A stretch of 64,000 nt of DNA from Sphingomonas jatrophae (lineage in GTDB: Bacteria > Pseudomonadota > Alphaproteobacteria > Sphingomonadales > Sphingomonadaceae): positions 1,674,001 to 1,738,000 of the forward strand of contig NZ_FOZG01000001.1 in assembly GCF_900113315.1 (NCBI RefSeq), in the 5' to 3' direction. Below, piece after piece: positions 33,091 to 42,555 of this stretch. The notes under the pieces were generated by a model that searched no databases, was not told the DNA's origin, and was given only the letters and a program-made list of their open reading frames with translations. The stretch's first letter is position 1. Each line of letters begins with the position of its first letter. The position numbers and the translations under genes were made by a program.

Positions 33091-33588
33091 TCAGACGATC
33101 GCCGGCTCGATCCCCCACGGGGTCAGCCGCGCGCCGTCGCTGCGCCGATCCCCGACGGGCAGCGCGTCGCCCGTATCGAACACCGCGCCCATCCGGCCGA
33201 AGCCGGTGAAGAAGGCGCAGTGCATCGCCAGCTCACGCACCTCGTCGGGCGCTAGATGCTCCGCCAGCCGGGCGAGCTGAGCCGCATCGATCGACAGGTG
33301 ATCGCTGGCGAAGCGGTCGGCGAACAGCACGCATTCGCGCTCCGCCGGCGTCATGTCCGACGCTTCCGCCGGCTTTTCCAGCGAGCAGACGAGCCCCTCG
33401 GTCAGCCCGTCCGCCACCGCCTCGTTGTAGCGGATCGACATGCATGGCCGGCACTGGTTGTGGAAGGCGATGCGGAGCCGGACGAGTTCGATCAGCCGCT
33501 GCGGCAGCTGCCGCTCCGCCTTCAGCGTCGCGAGGAACGCGCCCATCGCGGTCTGCAGCGCGTCCGGCATCGTGTGCGTGTCACTCAT
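33091..33588 (-). CDS. Carboxymuconolactone decarboxylase / AhpD-like protein
   Basis: The 165-residue all-helical protein has the CMD/AhpD core with the redox pair Cys-x2-Cys in AFHNQCRPCMSIRYNEAV (around residue 55) and the following LTEGLVCSLEKP. It may be a peroxidase-type thiol protein or a ring-lactone decarboxylase; the CxxC favours AhpD-like chemistry. It is the last gene of a four-gene minus-strand operon that begins with an SDR. Confidence 0.85.
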   Translation of the reverse strand: MSDTHTMPDALQTAMGAFLATLKAERQLPQRLIELVRLRIAFHNQCRPCMSIRYNEAVADGLTEGLVCSLEKPAEASDMTPAERECVLFADRFASDHLSIDAAQLARLAEHLAPDEVRELAMHCAFFTGFGRMGAVFDTGDALPVGDRRSDGARLTPWGIEPAIV

Positions 33589-33600
33589 CGTCCGTCTCCC

Positions 33601-34140
33601 TCAGCCCTGCCCGCCGGCCGTCAGCACGAACTCCTCGAGCGCCGTGCCTTCGGATCCGGCGGCGGTGATCGCCCGGAATGTCATGCGCTGGCGGTGCCGT
33701 CCGCCCGCGCCGGCAAATTCGTCCGTCCCCGCGACGATCGCGCCCCAACCGCCGTCGATCGGCCCCTCGGTCATTGCGACGTCCATCTCGCCCGACCAGT
33801 CCTCGCCGCTTTCGATCACCTTGGCGAACGGCTTCATCAGCGTCGTGCGGTTCTTGGTCTGCCGCGTCACGATCGTACCGCGCCCGTTCAGCACGAGCAT
33901 GGTATAGACCTCGAACGCGTCCCCTTCGGGAAAGATCTCCATCTCGGTCATCAGGCCGATGATCGCGCCCGCCTCGTCGCGCACCTTGACGGTCATCACC
34001 AGCTGGTTGGCGATGTCCGTCCCCGCCAGCGACTGGATGCCCGGCGGCACCATCGCCATGCTGACCGCACCGCCATGGAAGAAGGCGATCATGTCCTCCG
34101 GCACGCGCCACCAGACGCGCACCACCTGCTCCCCGGCCAT
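33601..34140 (-). CDS. Hypothetical protein, predicted beta-barrel-like
   Basis: The 179-residue protein is rich in alternating strand patterns (QLVMTVKVRDEAGAIIGLMTEMEIF, FEVYTMLVLNGRGTIVTRQ, RMTFRAITAAGSEG). I do not recognise a family; it could be a small barrel of the allene-oxide-cyclase/dirigent type. The ATG at 34140 lies just after the upstream gene; an overlapping GTG at 34146 (GTGA) is an alternative start. It lies between an NTF2-like gene and the AhpD-like gene. Confidence 0.6.
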   Translation of the reverse strand: MAGEQVVRVWWRVPEDMIAFFHGGAVSMAMVPPGIQSLAGTDIANQLVMTVKVRDEAGAIIGLMTEMEIFPEGDAFEVYTMLVLNGRGTIVTRQTKNRTTLMKPFAKVIESGEDWSGEMDVAMTEGPIDGGWGAIVAGTDEFAGAGGRHRQRMTFRAITAAGSEGTALEEFVLTAGGQG

Positions 34141-34142
34141 CG

Positions 34143-34568
34143 TCACAGGCTGTAGAAGTTCGGAAAGCGCTTCAGCAGCTCACCTATCTCCTGGTCGGAG
34201 ACGTTGAACTCGAAGCCTTCCTCCTCGCCGCGGCGGCGATAGCCATAGACGTTGGTCCACGACCAGCCGGGCGTGCCGTTCACCGGGAACACCTCCCACG
34301 TCAGGTGGCACAAAGCGGCATCGTCCGACACCGGCTCGCACCGCGCGGATTGCAGGCGGATGTCGGTGCCGACGCCCGCGCGGTCGAACCGGGCGACCTG
34401 ATCGGTGCATGCTGTATCTGCCGTCGCGCGATCCTCGAAACTGTGGACGTGGCCGAGCGTGAAGGAGATGTAGGGGAACAGGTAATGGCCGGCGATCGCG
34501 CTGCCGCTCTTGTCCAGCATCGCCTGCCCATAGCTGCGGCAGAAATCCTCGGGGCCCTTCAACGCCAT
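34143..34568 (-). CDS. NTF2/SnoaL-like hypothetical protein
   Basis: The 141-residue protein begins MALKGPEDFCRSYGQAMLDK and has the pattern of a cone-shaped NTF2 fold: helix, GSAIAGHYLFPYISFTLGH, long strands (RLQSARCEPVSDDAALCHLTWEVF), and FEFNVSDQEIGELLKRFP. No catalytic residues can be assigned. GGAGAGGA lies 9 bp upstream of the start. It is the second gene of the SDR operon. Confidence 0.65.
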   Translation of the reverse strand: MALKGPEDFCRSYGQAMLDKSGSAIAGHYLFPYISFTLGHVHSFEDRATADTACTDQVARFDRAGVGTDIRLQSARCEPVSDDAALCHLTWEVFPVNGTPGWSWTNVYGYRRRGEEEGFEFNVSDQEIGELLKRFPNFYSL

Positions 34569-34676
34569 GTCGTCTTGTCCTCTCCTGCAGTCGGCGGAGT
34601 GTGCCGCCTGGGCGATGCGGCTGCCAGCGGGCGGCGCCCGTTCTTCGGGACGCGGATCACCAGCTGAGCCCACCGC

Positions 34677-35531
34677 TCAATCCAGCACGATCTCGTCATA
34701 GGTCACCGGCCCGCCGACGATCGGGCGGAGCGAGGCCGGGCTGCTGCCGTCCAGATCGACCACGCCGTAAGCCTGCGCCTGCTCCGCGCCGATCACCGTC
34801 CGGCCGGACAGCGCCATCATGTCGGGATCGCGGTGGATCGCCGCGATCAGGCGGCCGGTGAAGTCGGGCGTCTCCGCCATCGCCATCAGCGCGTCGAACT
34901 GGCCGGGCCGCTCTGCCACCGCAGCCGCGGTGCGTGCCGTCTTGAGGAAGCCCATCCAGATCGACACGGACGCGCAGCCGAACGGCCGCAGCTCCACCGC
35001 CACGTCGGCCGCCATCTTGTCGGTGCCCGCCTTCTGCGCGCCATAAGCCGGCCCATGCGCATAGGCGACCGCGCCGGGCGCGGAGGTGAACACCATCAGC
35101 CCGCCGGGCTTCGCCACCAGCAAGGGGGCGGCGGCATGCGCGGCGATATAGCTGGATCGTAGACCGACGGTCAGGATCTCCGCCATGTCCGCCGGCTTCG
35201 TCCAGAACGGGCCGGGGCGGATCAGCTCGTCATGCAGCGCCACCGCATTGTTGACGAGGATGTCGAGCCGCCCCTCGTCGCGCTCCACCGCGGCGAACAG
35301 GCCGCGCACCGCCGCGTCATCGGCATGGTCGCAGGCGAAGGCGATGCCGCGGCCGCCCGCGGCGGTCACTTCCTCGGCCGTGTCGTGGATCGTCCCGCCC
35401 AGCCGCGAGGCGTCCGCCGTCTGGCTGCGCCCGGTGACATAGACGGTATAGCCCGCCGCGCCGAGCGCGCGGGCGATGCCCTGCCCCGCCCCGCGGCTGG
35501 CCCCAGTGACGACGGCGACGCCGCTGCTCAT
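34677..35531 (-). CDS. Short-chain dehydrogenase/reductase
   Basis: The 284-residue SDR has the Rossmann motif VTGASRGAGQGIARAL at the N-terminus and NNAVALHDE near residue 95. The catalytic Ser lies in MVFTSAPGAVAYAHGPAYGAQKAGTDKM (in segments) with Tyr-x3-Lys. NNA replaces NNAG. AGGGGA precedes the ATG at 35531. It leads a four-gene operon and is divergent from the F420 operon across 228 bp. Confidence 0.9.
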   Translation of the reverse strand: MSSGVAVVTGASRGAGQGIARALGAAGYTVYVTGRSQTADASRLGGTIHDTAEEVTAAGGRGIAFACDHADDAAVRGLFAAVERDEGRLDILVNNAVALHDELIRPGPFWTKPADMAEILTVGLRSSYIAAHAAAPLLVAKPGGLMVFTSAPGAVAYAHGPAYGAQKAGTDKMAADVAVELRPFGCASVSIWMGFLKTARTAAAVAERPGQFDALMAMAETPDFTGRLIAAIHRDPDMMALSGRTVIGAEQAQAYGVVDLDGSSPASLRPIVGGPVTYDEIVLD

Positions 35532-35545
35532 GCTTCCCCTCCCCT

Positions 35546-35586
35546 GTTCGCCTCGGCGGGCGGATGCCGCCATCAGACCGGCGAAC
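35546..35586. promoter_or_regulatory. Nested inverted repeats in the SDR/F420 divergent region
   Basis: GTTCGCC (35546-35552) and GGCGAAC (35580-35586) pair exactly, and inside them GGCGG (35555-35559) pairs with CCGCC (35567-35571). They lie in the 228-bp gap 35532-35759 that must hold promoters for both operons, just upstream of the SDR start. An mRNA leader hairpin or operator is possible. No confident -35/-10 pair was found for the F420 operon. Confidence 0.4.
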
Positions 35587-35759
35587 GGGCCCGCGATCAA
35601 GCGCCGGCAGGCGCGCCCGCGCGATCAATGTCCGGATTCCTCGCGCGCAAGAGCTTGCGCTGGCGCGGGTCCGCAGCCGATAGCCGCCCGTATAGGCCGC
35701 GCGAACAGGCAGGAGAGTGCGTTGACGATCAGGACCAGCCGCCCCCGGGCGAACGCAGC

Positions 35760-36416
35760 ATGAGCGGCCAGACCATCGCCGTCGTCGGCGGCACGGGCAA
35801 GCTCGGCGCCGCCATCGCCCGCCGGCTGGCAAAGGCCGGCCGCACGGTAATCATCGGCTCGCGCTTCGCCGACTCCGCCACGGCTGCGGCGGACGAACTC
35901 GGCTTCGGCCTGACCGGCATGGCCAATGCGGATGCCGCGGCCGCGGGCGATATCGTCATCGTCACCGTGCCATGGGCCGCGCAGGAAGCGACGCTGGCCG
36001 AGATCCGCCCGCATGTCGCCGGCAAGATCGTCGTCGATACCACGGTTCCGCTGGTGCCGCCGAAGGTCATGCGCGTGCAGCTGCCCGCCGCGGGCAGCGC
36101 CGCGGTGCAGGCCCAGAATCTGCTCGGCGCGGAGGTGACCGTCGTCTCCGCCTTCCACAACGTGGCGGCGCACAAGCTGATCACCGACGACGATATCGGC
36201 TGCGACGTGCTGGTGTTCGGCGACGACAAGGCGGCGCGGGCGCGGGTGGTCGCACTCGTCGGCGATGCGGGCCTGCGTGGCCTGCACGGCGGCGCGCTGG
36301 TCAATTCGGCGGCGGCGGAGGCGATGACCTCGATCCTCATCTTCCTCAACAAGACCTACAAGGTCGACGGCGCGGGCCTCCGGATCACCGGCACGCTGAT
36401 CGATCCGGCCGAGTGA
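35760..36416 (+). CDS. npdG: F420H2:NADP+ oxidoreductase
   Basis: The 218-residue protein has the N-terminal dinucleotide fold typical of Fno/NpdG (IAVVGGTGKLGAAIARRLAKAG), the GSRFADSA phosphate-binding turn for NADP and the family segments VIVTVPWAAQ, VDTTVPLVPP and SAFHNVAAHKL. It reduces F420 with NADPH to feed F420-dependent enzymes. It opens the F420 operon, 13 bp before cofE. Confidence 0.9.
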   Translation: MSGQTIAVVGGTGKLGAAIARRLAKAGRTVIIGSRFADSATAAADELGFGLTGMANADAAAAGDIVIVTVPWAAQEATLAEIRPHVAGKIVVDTTVPLVPPKVMRVQLPAAGSAAVQAQNLLGAEVTVVSAFHNVAAHKLITDDDIGCDVLVFGDDKAARARVVALVGDAGLRGLHGGALVNSAAAEAMTSILIFLNKTYKVDGAGLRITGTLIDPAE

Positions 36417-36429
36417 ACATAGAAGTCCG

Positions 36430-37185
36430 ATGATCGGGATCTTTCCCCTCGCCGCCATCGATGAGGTCCGCCCCGGCGACGATCTGCCCGCTTTGCTGAC
36501 GGCGGCGCTCGCCGCGGCGGGGCTGGTGCCGGCGGAGGGCGACGTGCTGGTCGTGACCAGCAAGATCGTGTCCAAGGCGGAAGGCCGCTTCGTCGATCTG
36601 GCCAGCGTCACACCCGGCGAGCAGGCGCGCGAACTGGCCGCGGTGACGCGCAAGGATCCCCGGTTGGTCGAGCTGGTGCTGGCCGAATCGCAGAATGTCG
36701 TCCGCGCGGTGCCGCACGTGCTGATCACGCGCCACCGCTCGGGCCATGTCATGGCCAATGCCGGGATCGACCGGTCGAACCTCGGCGGCGGCGATGGGGA
36801 GCAGGCGCTGCTGCTGCCGCTCGATGCCGACGCATCCGCTGCGGCGCTGCACGTGGCGCTGGCGCAGCGCCATGCCGTGCCGCCCGCCATCGTCATCTCC
36901 GACAGTTTCGGCCGGCCGTGGCGCTACGGCGTGGTCAACGTCGCCATCGGCGTCGCCGGCCTGCCCGCGCTGATCGACCGGCGGGGCGAGCTGGACCGCG
37001 ACGGCCGCCTGCTCGAAGTCACGCAGGTGGCGATGGGGGACATGATCGCCACTGCCGCCGGCCTCGCCACCGGCGAGGGGGCGGAGGGCGTTCCCGCGGC
37101 CCTGGTGCGCGGCGTCGCCCTGCCGGAGGAGCACCGCCCCGCCGCCGATCTCGTCCGTCCGCTGGCCGAGGATCTGTTCCGATGA
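36430..37185 (+). CDS. cofE: Coenzyme F420-0:L-glutamate ligase
   Basis: The 251-residue single-domain protein has the CofE core (VLVVTSKIVSKAEGRFVDLASV near residue 45; HRSGHVMANAGIDRSN; PAIVISDSFGRPWRYGVVNVAIG, in segments). It adds glutamates to F420-0 with GTP. It is the stand-alone archaeal/proteobacterial form, lacking the FMN-binding second domain of actinobacterial FbiB. Its stop overlaps the cofD start (ATGA). Confidence 0.94.
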   Translation: MIGIFPLAAIDEVRPGDDLPALLTAALAAAGLVPAEGDVLVVTSKIVSKAEGRFVDLASVTPGEQARELAAVTRKDPRLVELVLAESQNVVRAVPHVLITRHRSGHVMANAGIDRSNLGGGDGEQALLLPLDADASAAALHVALAQRHAVPPAIVISDSFGRPWRYGVVNVAIGVAGLPALIDRRGELDRDGRLLEVTQVAMGDMIATAAGLATGEGAEGVPAALVRGVALPEEHRPAADLVRPLAEDLFR

Positions 37186-38096
37186 AGGTCGTCGTGCTGA
37201 CGGGCGGTGTGGGCGGCGCCAAGCTCGTCCTCGGCCTGTGCCATGCCGTCCCCGCGACGGACGTGACCGCGATCGTCAACACGGGCGACGATTTCGTCCA
37301 TCTCGGCCTCGCCATCTCGCCCGACATCGATACCCTGCTCTACACGCTGTCGGGCAAGGCCAATGCCGCGCAGGGCTGGGGCCGCGAGGGCGAGAGCTGG
37401 GGCTTCATGGCGGCGCTCCGCGAGCTGGGCGGCGCCGACTGGTTCCAGCTCGGCGATGGCGATCTTGCCCTCCACGTCCTGCGCACCGCCGCACTGGCGC
37501 GGGGCGAGCCCCTGTCGCGCATCGTTGCCGGCTTCGCGCGGAGCTGGGGCATCGGCCCGACTATCCTGCCCATGAGCGACGATCCCGTCGCGACCGAGAT
37601 CGTCAGCGACGAGGGCGTGCTGCCCTTTCAGCATTATTTCGTCGCGCGCCGCTGCGAACCGCGCGTCTCCGCCATCCGCTTCGTCGGTGCCGAACAGGCC
37701 CGCCCGGCGCCGGGCGTGCTGGACGCGATCGCCGCCGCCGACGTGATCCTGATCGCGCCGTCCAATCCCTTCCTCAGCGTCGATCCGCTACTGGCGGTGC
37801 CCGCCTTGCGGCAGGCGCTGGTCGACGCGCGCGCGCCGGTGATCGCGGTCTCCCCCATCGTCGGCGGCACCGCCGTGAAGGGGCCGACCGCCAAGCTGAT
37901 GGGCGAACTGGGGCTGGAGGTCAGCGCCGCCTCGGTCGCGCGCCATTATGCCGGCGTGATCGACGCGATGCTGCTCGACGAGCGCGATCCGCCGGCCGAC
38001 CTGCCGGTCCGCACTGCGCGCGCCGACACGCTGATGCATAGCCTCGACGATCGCATCCGTGTCGCGCGGGCAGCGCTGGCCATGGCGGGGGCGTGA
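37182..38096 (+). CDS. cofD: 2-phospho-L-lactate (or PEP/3PG) transferase of F420 synthesis
   Basis: The 304-residue protein has the CofD motifs VLTGGVGGAKLVLGL, IVNTGDDFVHLGLAISPDIDTLLY (in segments), and IAPSNPFLSVDPLLAV with VSPIVGGTAVKGP. It transfers the phospho-acid from the GDP-activated donor to the FO deazaflavin. Overlaps of 4 bp with cofE and cofC show tight coupling. The donor acid cannot be told here. Confidence 0.95.
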   Translation: MKVVVLTGGVGGAKLVLGLCHAVPATDVTAIVNTGDDFVHLGLAISPDIDTLLYTLSGKANAAQGWGREGESWGFMAALRELGGADWFQLGDGDLALHVLRTAALARGEPLSRIVAGFARSWGIGPTILPMSDDPVATEIVSDEGVLPFQHYFVARRCEPRVSAIRFVGAEQARPAPGVLDAIAAADVILIAPSNPFLSVDPLLAVPALRQALVDARAPVIAVSPIVGGTAVKGPTAKLMGELGLEVSAASVARHYAGVIDAMLLDERDPPADLPVRTARADTLMHSLDDRIRVARAALAMAGA

Positions 38097-38656
38097 GCTG
38101 GACCGCGCTGCTGCCGCTCAAGGCGGCGGGTGAGCGCAAGACGAGGCTGGCGGATCAACTCTCCCCGGCCGGACGCGACGCCCTGACCGACAGGCTGCTC
38201 GGCCATGTCGCAGGCGTGCTACGCGCCAGCCCGCTCGTCTCGCGCCTCGTCCTGCTGAGCCCCGCGCCGCCTGCTGGCTGGCCGGGCGAGTGGCTGGCGG
38301 ACAGCGGCCACGGCCTCAATGCCGAGCTTCAGCGCGCCCGCCGGACGCTCACCACGCCCGTCCTGATCCTCCATGCCGACCTCCCCTTCCTCACCGCCGC
38401 AGACGTCGCCGCTCTGGCCGGGGCGGGCGCGGGCGGCTGCGCGGTCGCGCCCGATCGCCACGGCCGCGGCACCAACGCCATCGCCCTCGCCGCCGCCACG
38501 CCGTGGACCTTCGCCTTCGGCGCGGACAGCTTCGCCGCACACCGCGCGCATGGTGCCGCCATCGTCGAGCGTGACGGCCTTGCCTTCGACCTCGATACGC
38601 CGGACGATCTCGCCCTCGCCATCGCGCGCGGGTTGAGGATGGAGGTTCTCCCATGA
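38093..38656 (+). CDS. cofC: Phospholactate guanylyltransferase
   Basis: The 187-residue nucleotidyltransferase-fold protein matches CofC/FbiD: ALLPLKAAGERKTRLADQLSP at the start, LILHADLPFLTAADV near residue 95, VAPDRHGRGTNAIAL and FDLDTPDDLAL near the end. It activates 2-phospholactate, PEP or 3-phosphoglycerate with GTP. It starts with GTG inside the cofD stop (GTGA) and overlaps the LLM gene by 4 bp. Confidence 0.92.
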   Translation: MSWTALLPLKAAGERKTRLADQLSPAGRDALTDRLLGHVAGVLRASPLVSRLVLLSPAPPAGWPGEWLADSGHGLNAELQRARRTLTTPVLILHADLPFLTAADVAALAGAGAGGCAVAPDRHGRGTNAIALAAATPWTFAFGADSFAAHRAHGAAIVERDGLAFDLDTPDDLALAIARGLRMEVLP

Positions 38657-39546
38657 AATACTGGCTGGCGCTCATGGTCGTCCCCGAGCACGATCAGCTG
38701 ATCGATCTTGCCCGCCATGCCGAGGCGTGCGGCTTTCACGGCGTCACCTATGCCGATCACCTGATCATGCCGACCGCGGTCGACACGCCTTATCCCTATT
38801 CGGAAAGCGGCGAGATGTTCTGGCCGATCGAGGCGCCGTGGCCCGATCCGTGGATTACGCTCTCCGTCCTCGCCGCGCATACGACCACGCTGCACCTGGC
38901 GACCAACATCTATCTCGCCGCCCTGCGCGATCCCTTCACCGTCGCGCGAGCCGTCGCGACCGCATCGGTCTTCAGCCATGGCCGTGTCGTATGCGGCATT
39001 TCGGCAGGCTGGCTGAAGGAGGAATATGACGCGGCCGGCATCGACTTCGCCAGCCGCGGCCGCCGGCTGGACGAAATCCTCGCCATCTGCCGCCGCCTGT
39101 GGGCGGGGGAGCGTTTCGCGCATACCGGCGAGCATTTCCGCTTCGACGAGGTGATCCTCCGTCCGACACCGCCAGCGTCCGTGCCCGTCTGGGCAGGCGG
39201 CATGTCGAAGCCGGCGCTCCGCCGCGCGGCGCTGAACGACGGCTGGCTCGGCCTGCCGCTCGGCGTCGCGGAAAATCTCGAGATCGTCGCCCGCCTCCAC
39301 GCCATCCGCCAGGAGCATGGCCTCCCGCTGGATAACTATCGCCCGTGCATCTCGCTGGCCGAGGCGATGACGCCGGATGCCATCGCCCGGCTGGAGGCGG
39401 GCGGCATCGGCGACATGGTCGTCATGCCATGGATGCCGAACCCGTGGGAAAATGAGCGCTTCGCGCCCGAAGGCGCTGACCTTCGCGACGTCGCGGTCAA
39501 GAAAGCGGCGATCAGCCGCTTTGCCGAGCGGGTGATCGGCGCCTAG
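38653..39546 (+). CDS. LLM-class F420-dependent oxidoreductase
   Basis: The 297-residue TIM-barrel protein has F420-LLM traits: [19 protein letters not shown] near residue 20, [28 protein letters not shown] (in segments), [20 protein letters not shown] near 115, and [16 protein letters not shown]. Direct coupling to cofC (ATGA overlap) makes F420 the likely cofactor. It probably reduces or oxidises a pathway intermediate. It is convergent with the DUF2200 gene, with 4 bp overlap. Confidence 0.9.
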   Translation: MKYWLALMVVPEHDQLIDLARHAEACGFHGVTYADHLIMPTAVDTPYPYSESGEMFWPIEAPWPDPWITLSVLAAHTTTLHLATNIYLAALRDPFTVARAVATASVFSHGRVVCGISAGWLKEEYDAAGIDFASRGRRLDEILAICRRLWAGERFAHTGEHFRFDEVILRPTPPASVPVWAGGMSKPALRRAALNDGWLGLPLGVAENLEIVARLHAIRQEHGLPLDNYRPCISLAEAMTPDAIARLEAGGIGDMVVMPWMPNPWENERFAPEGADLRDVAVKKAAISRFAERVIGA

Positions 39547-39893
39547 CCGCGCAGGATCTTTGCCATCGGCCGCCCCTTGGCCAGTTCGTCGATCAGTTTG
39601 TCGAGATAGCGGATCTCGCGCATCAGCGGCTCCTCCACCGCTTCCACACGCACGCCGCAGACGGTGCCGGTGATCGCCGCGCGGGCCGGGTTCAGCGCCG
39701 GCGCGCGCGCGAAGAACGCCTCGAACGTCGTGCCCGCGGCGATCTCGGCCTCCAAGCCTGCCTGATCATATCCGGTCAGCCAGACGAGGATCGCATCCAC
39801 CTCCGCCTTCTGCCGCCCCTTCCGCTCCGCCTTGGCGACGTAGAGCGGATAGACGCTGGCGAAGCTGGTCGAATAGATGCGGTGCCCGGCCAC
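39543..39893 (-). CDS. DUF2200 family protein
   Basis: This 116-residue protein starts at a GTG (39893) and reads [43 protein letters not shown] in family-typical order (in segments). It ends [20 protein letters not shown]. The family is uncharacterised. It lies 11 bp after a TonB receptor gene in the same direction, preceded by GGGGCG. Confidence 0.85.
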   Translation of the reverse strand: MAGHRIYSTSFASVYPLYVAKAERKGRQKAEVDAILVWLTGYDQAGLEAEIAAGTTFEAFFARAPALNPARAAITGTVCGVRVEAVEEPLMREIRYLDKLIDELAKGRPMAKILRG

Positions 39894-39904
39894 CGCCCCG
39901 CGCC

Positions 39905-42307
39905 TTAGAAGGAGAAGCCGATGTCGATCCCGTAGGTCGCGGGATCGCCATAGGAGATGGCCTGGTTCTGATAGCCCGCGAGGATCGAGCCCGAGCCGAT
40001 GACGAAGCCGGGATAGCGCTTGTCGAACACGTTCTTGCCCCAGAGCCCGATCGAGATGTTGCGGCCCGCACCCCGGTCGATCGTGTAGCTCAGCCGCGCA
40101 TCGACGATGCCGTAGCTGTCGTTCACCGGCGCATCGCGGCCGAACGGCACGCTCGGCCCGTCGCCGGCGGTCGTGAACACCTTGTCCTTCCACGTATAAT
40201 CGGCATGCGCGGCGACGCTGCCGCTGCCGATCTGCGCGATCGTCCAGTCGCCCGACAGCCGGACGCTGTGCTTGGGCGTGAAGGGCAGCACGAAATAGCC
40301 GGTGATGTCGTCGCCGACATTGACCGGCGAGGCCGGGTTCACTGCCCGGTCGAAGATCGAGCCGGCGGGCGCGCGCACTGCCTTGATGTTGGAGGTGGTG
40401 TAGGCATAGCTGGCCTGCAGGGTCAGCCCCTCGATCGGCACCGCGGTCACGTCCGTCTCGATGCCCTTCACCGTCGCGCGGCCGACATTGAACGTGTCGG
40501 ACAGCGAGGCATCCTGCGCATCGGCGGAAATATCGAGCTGCAAATCCTTGTATTTGGCGACGAAGCCCGCGACGTTCACACGCAGTCTCCGGTCGAGCAG
40601 GTCGGACTTGATGCCGACTTCGTAGCTCGTCACCGTTTCCGGCCCGAACGTGCGGGTGAAGGTGGGCGATGCCTCGTTCGATCCGCCCGCTTTATAGCCT
40701 GTTACCACCTTGCCGTAGAGCGACACGGTGTCTGTGGGTCGGAAGGCGACGGTGACGGCGGGGTTGAACTTGCTGTTCTTCACGTCCGTCGCGCCGATGA
40801 TTGAGCCGAGCGGCACCGGCACGCCCGCGCCGTTGAAGCGGCGATTGGCCAGTGGCGAGATCTGCCCGAGGAAGAAGGTCTGCGTCCGCACGCGGTCGGC
40901 CGAGCGCTTGTCGCGCGTGTAGCGGCCGCCCACCGTGATATCGAGCTTGCGGTCGGCGAACAGGGGCGTCCACGTCACCTGGCCGAACGCCGCCTTGGAG
41001 ATCGACTTGGCGGTGGTGAAGCGATCCACCTGCAACTGCTGCCCCGCCACGCCCGTGCCGATATCGGCGTTGAGCAGATGGTCCGCCGTCTCGCGGAAAT
41101 AGTAGAGGCCGAAGACATATTTGAACTGGTCGGCGACGTTGCCGACTGCCTGGAATTCCTGCGTGTAGGTCTTGGAGCCGATCTCGTCGCGCGAATAGAA
41201 GGGCGCAAGGAAGCTTTCGACATAATCCTGGTAGGTCGTCACGTCGATGTGGCGATAGCTGCTGAGCGAGCGCAGCGTCAGCTCCTCCGACGGCCGCCAT
41301 TCGGCGAGCAGCGTCTGCCCGTCCGACTTGACGCGGCTATAGGGCAGGTAGGCGGGGCGGTAGCTTTGCTCGGGATCGGGATCGTAGCCGGGGAAGAGCA
41401 GGGGCGCGAAGGCGTTCTGCGTCACGTAGAGCACCGGCGTCGTGCGCTGGTTGCTGTAATCGCCCGCATAATCGACGGTGACGTTGGAGGTCGGCTCCCA
41501 CCGCACCGCGCCGCGGAAGGCATATTTGCGATCCGACTGGAAGTCGTTGCTGCTGGGCACGCCCGCGCCGCCCGGATTGTTCTGCCAGCCGTCGCGATTG
41601 GAATAGAGGCCGGTCAGCTTGATCTTGAAGCCGGCCACCTCGGGCAGGTCGACGTTCAGCAGCGCGCGGCGATATTGCAGGTTGCCGAGCGAGACGAGGC
41701 CGTGCGCGCCAAACTCGCCCGTCGGCTTCTTGCTGATGATGTTGACCGCGCCGCCCGTCGTGTTGCGGCCGTAGAGCGTGCCCTGCGGCCCGCGCAGCAC
41801 CTCGACGCGCTCCACGTCGGCCAGGTCGAACGCCGCCGCCTGCGGGCGCGACTGGTAGACGCCGTCGACATAGAGGCCGACGCCGCCATCCTTGGTGATG
41901 ATGTTGGGATCGCCGATGCCCTGCCCGCGCATGAACAGGACGAGCGTGGTGTTGGAGCTGGGATAGGGCGCGAAATAAAGGCTGGGCGCCGCCTGCACCA
42001 CGCCGCGAATGTCGGTGATGCCCGAGGCCTGCAGCGCGGTGGAGGTGATGGCGGTAATGGCGATCGGCGTGCGCTGGAGATTCTCGGCACGCCGCTCGGC
42101 GGTGACGACGATCTCCTCGACGCCGCCATTGCTGGCGGGCGGCACGTCGGCGGCAGGCTCGGGCGCGGCGGGCGAGGGCGTGGTCGGCTGGGCGGGATCG
42201 GCCGGCTGGCCGGTCAGCGCGTCGGGCGCGGCCTGTGCATTCGCACTCGTGGTTCCGGCAAGCGCCAGCGCGATCATGCTGCCGGCGACGAGATAATGGT
42301 GGCGCAA
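39905..42307 (-). CDS. TonB-dependent receptor
   Basis: The 800-residue protein begins at a TTG with GGGAGG 8 bp upstream: [18 protein letters not shown] is a signal peptide ending near ANAQA. A Pro-rich linker precedes the TonB-box segment [10 protein letters not shown] and the plug ([42 protein letters not shown], in segments). The barrel ends in YGIDIGFSF. It belongs to the large sphingomonad group linked to hydrophobic or aromatic substrates. It is divergent from the APH/TetR operon; the TetR-type site between may control both. Confidence 0.92.
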   Translation of the reverse strand: MRHHYLVAGSMIALALAGTTSANAQAAPDALTGQPADPAQPTTPSPAAPEPAADVPPASNGGVEEIVVTAERRAENLQRTPIAITAITSTALQASGITDIRGVVQAAPSLYFAPYPSSNTTLVLFMRGQGIGDPNIITKDGGVGLYVDGVYQSRPQAAAFDLADVERVEVLRGPQGTLYGRNTTGGAVNIISKKPTGEFGAHGLVSLGNLQYRRALLNVDLPEVAGFKIKLTGLYSNRDGWQNNPGGAGVPSSNDFQSDRKYAFRGAVRWEPTSNVTVDYAGDYSNQRTTPVLYVTQNAFAPLLFPGYDPDPEQSYRPAYLPYSRVKSDGQTLLAEWRPSEELTLRSLSSYRHIDVTTYQDYVESFLAPFYSRDEIGSKTYTQEFQAVGNVADQFKYVFGLYYFRETADHLLNADIGTGVAGQQLQVDRFTTAKSISKAAFGQVTWTPLFADRKLDITVGGRYTRDKRSADRVRTQTFFLGQISPLANRRFNGAGVPVPLGSIIGATDVKNSKFNPAVTVAFRPTDTVSLYGKVVTGYKAGGSNEASPTFTRTFGPETVTSYEVGIKSDLLDRRLRVNVAGFVAKYKDLQLDISADAQDASLSDTFNVGRATVKGIETDVTAVPIEGLTLQASYAYTTSNIKAVRAPAGSIFDRAVNPASPVNVGDDITGYFVLPFTPKHSVRLSGDWTIAQIGSGSVAAHADYTWKDKVFTTAGDGPSVPFGRDAPVNDSYGIVDARLSYTIDRGAGRNISIGLWGKNVFDKRYPGFVIGSGSILAGYQNQAISYGDPATYGIDIGFSF

Positions 42308-42512
42308 CGCTCGATCCTCCCCACGCACCTCATCGGGTGCTGTTCGACGCGTAAGCTTTAGCGCTGTCCTTTGCCCCATTCAACGGAGATCACGCGCCGC
42401 CGCCCACGTGTTGCGCAGGCAGCGGGCGGGTTCAGGTCCGAGATAGACGGGTAGCAGGCGGGGCGGTAGCTGGCTTATCATTTCCTTGCCGCGGAAGCGG
42501 CTTGCCTCACCA

Positions 42513-42552
42513 GACCGGCCGTTTTAATCCAGCTGGACGATAACGGCCGGTC
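42513..42552. promoter_or_regulatory. Long inverted repeat enclosing a TetR-type operator
   Basis: GACCGGCCGTT (42513-42523) and AACGGCCGGTC (42542-42552) are exact 11-bp complements. The 18-bp centre holds TCCA-GC-TGGACGAT (42528-42541), closely related to sites at 45338 and 55378. The element ends 3 bp before the kinase start, so it overlaps the ribosome site and lies in the divergent receptor promoter (42308-42555). Probable operator site 1 of the TetR protein encoded at 43915. Confidence 0.6.
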
Positions 42553-42555
42553 GCC

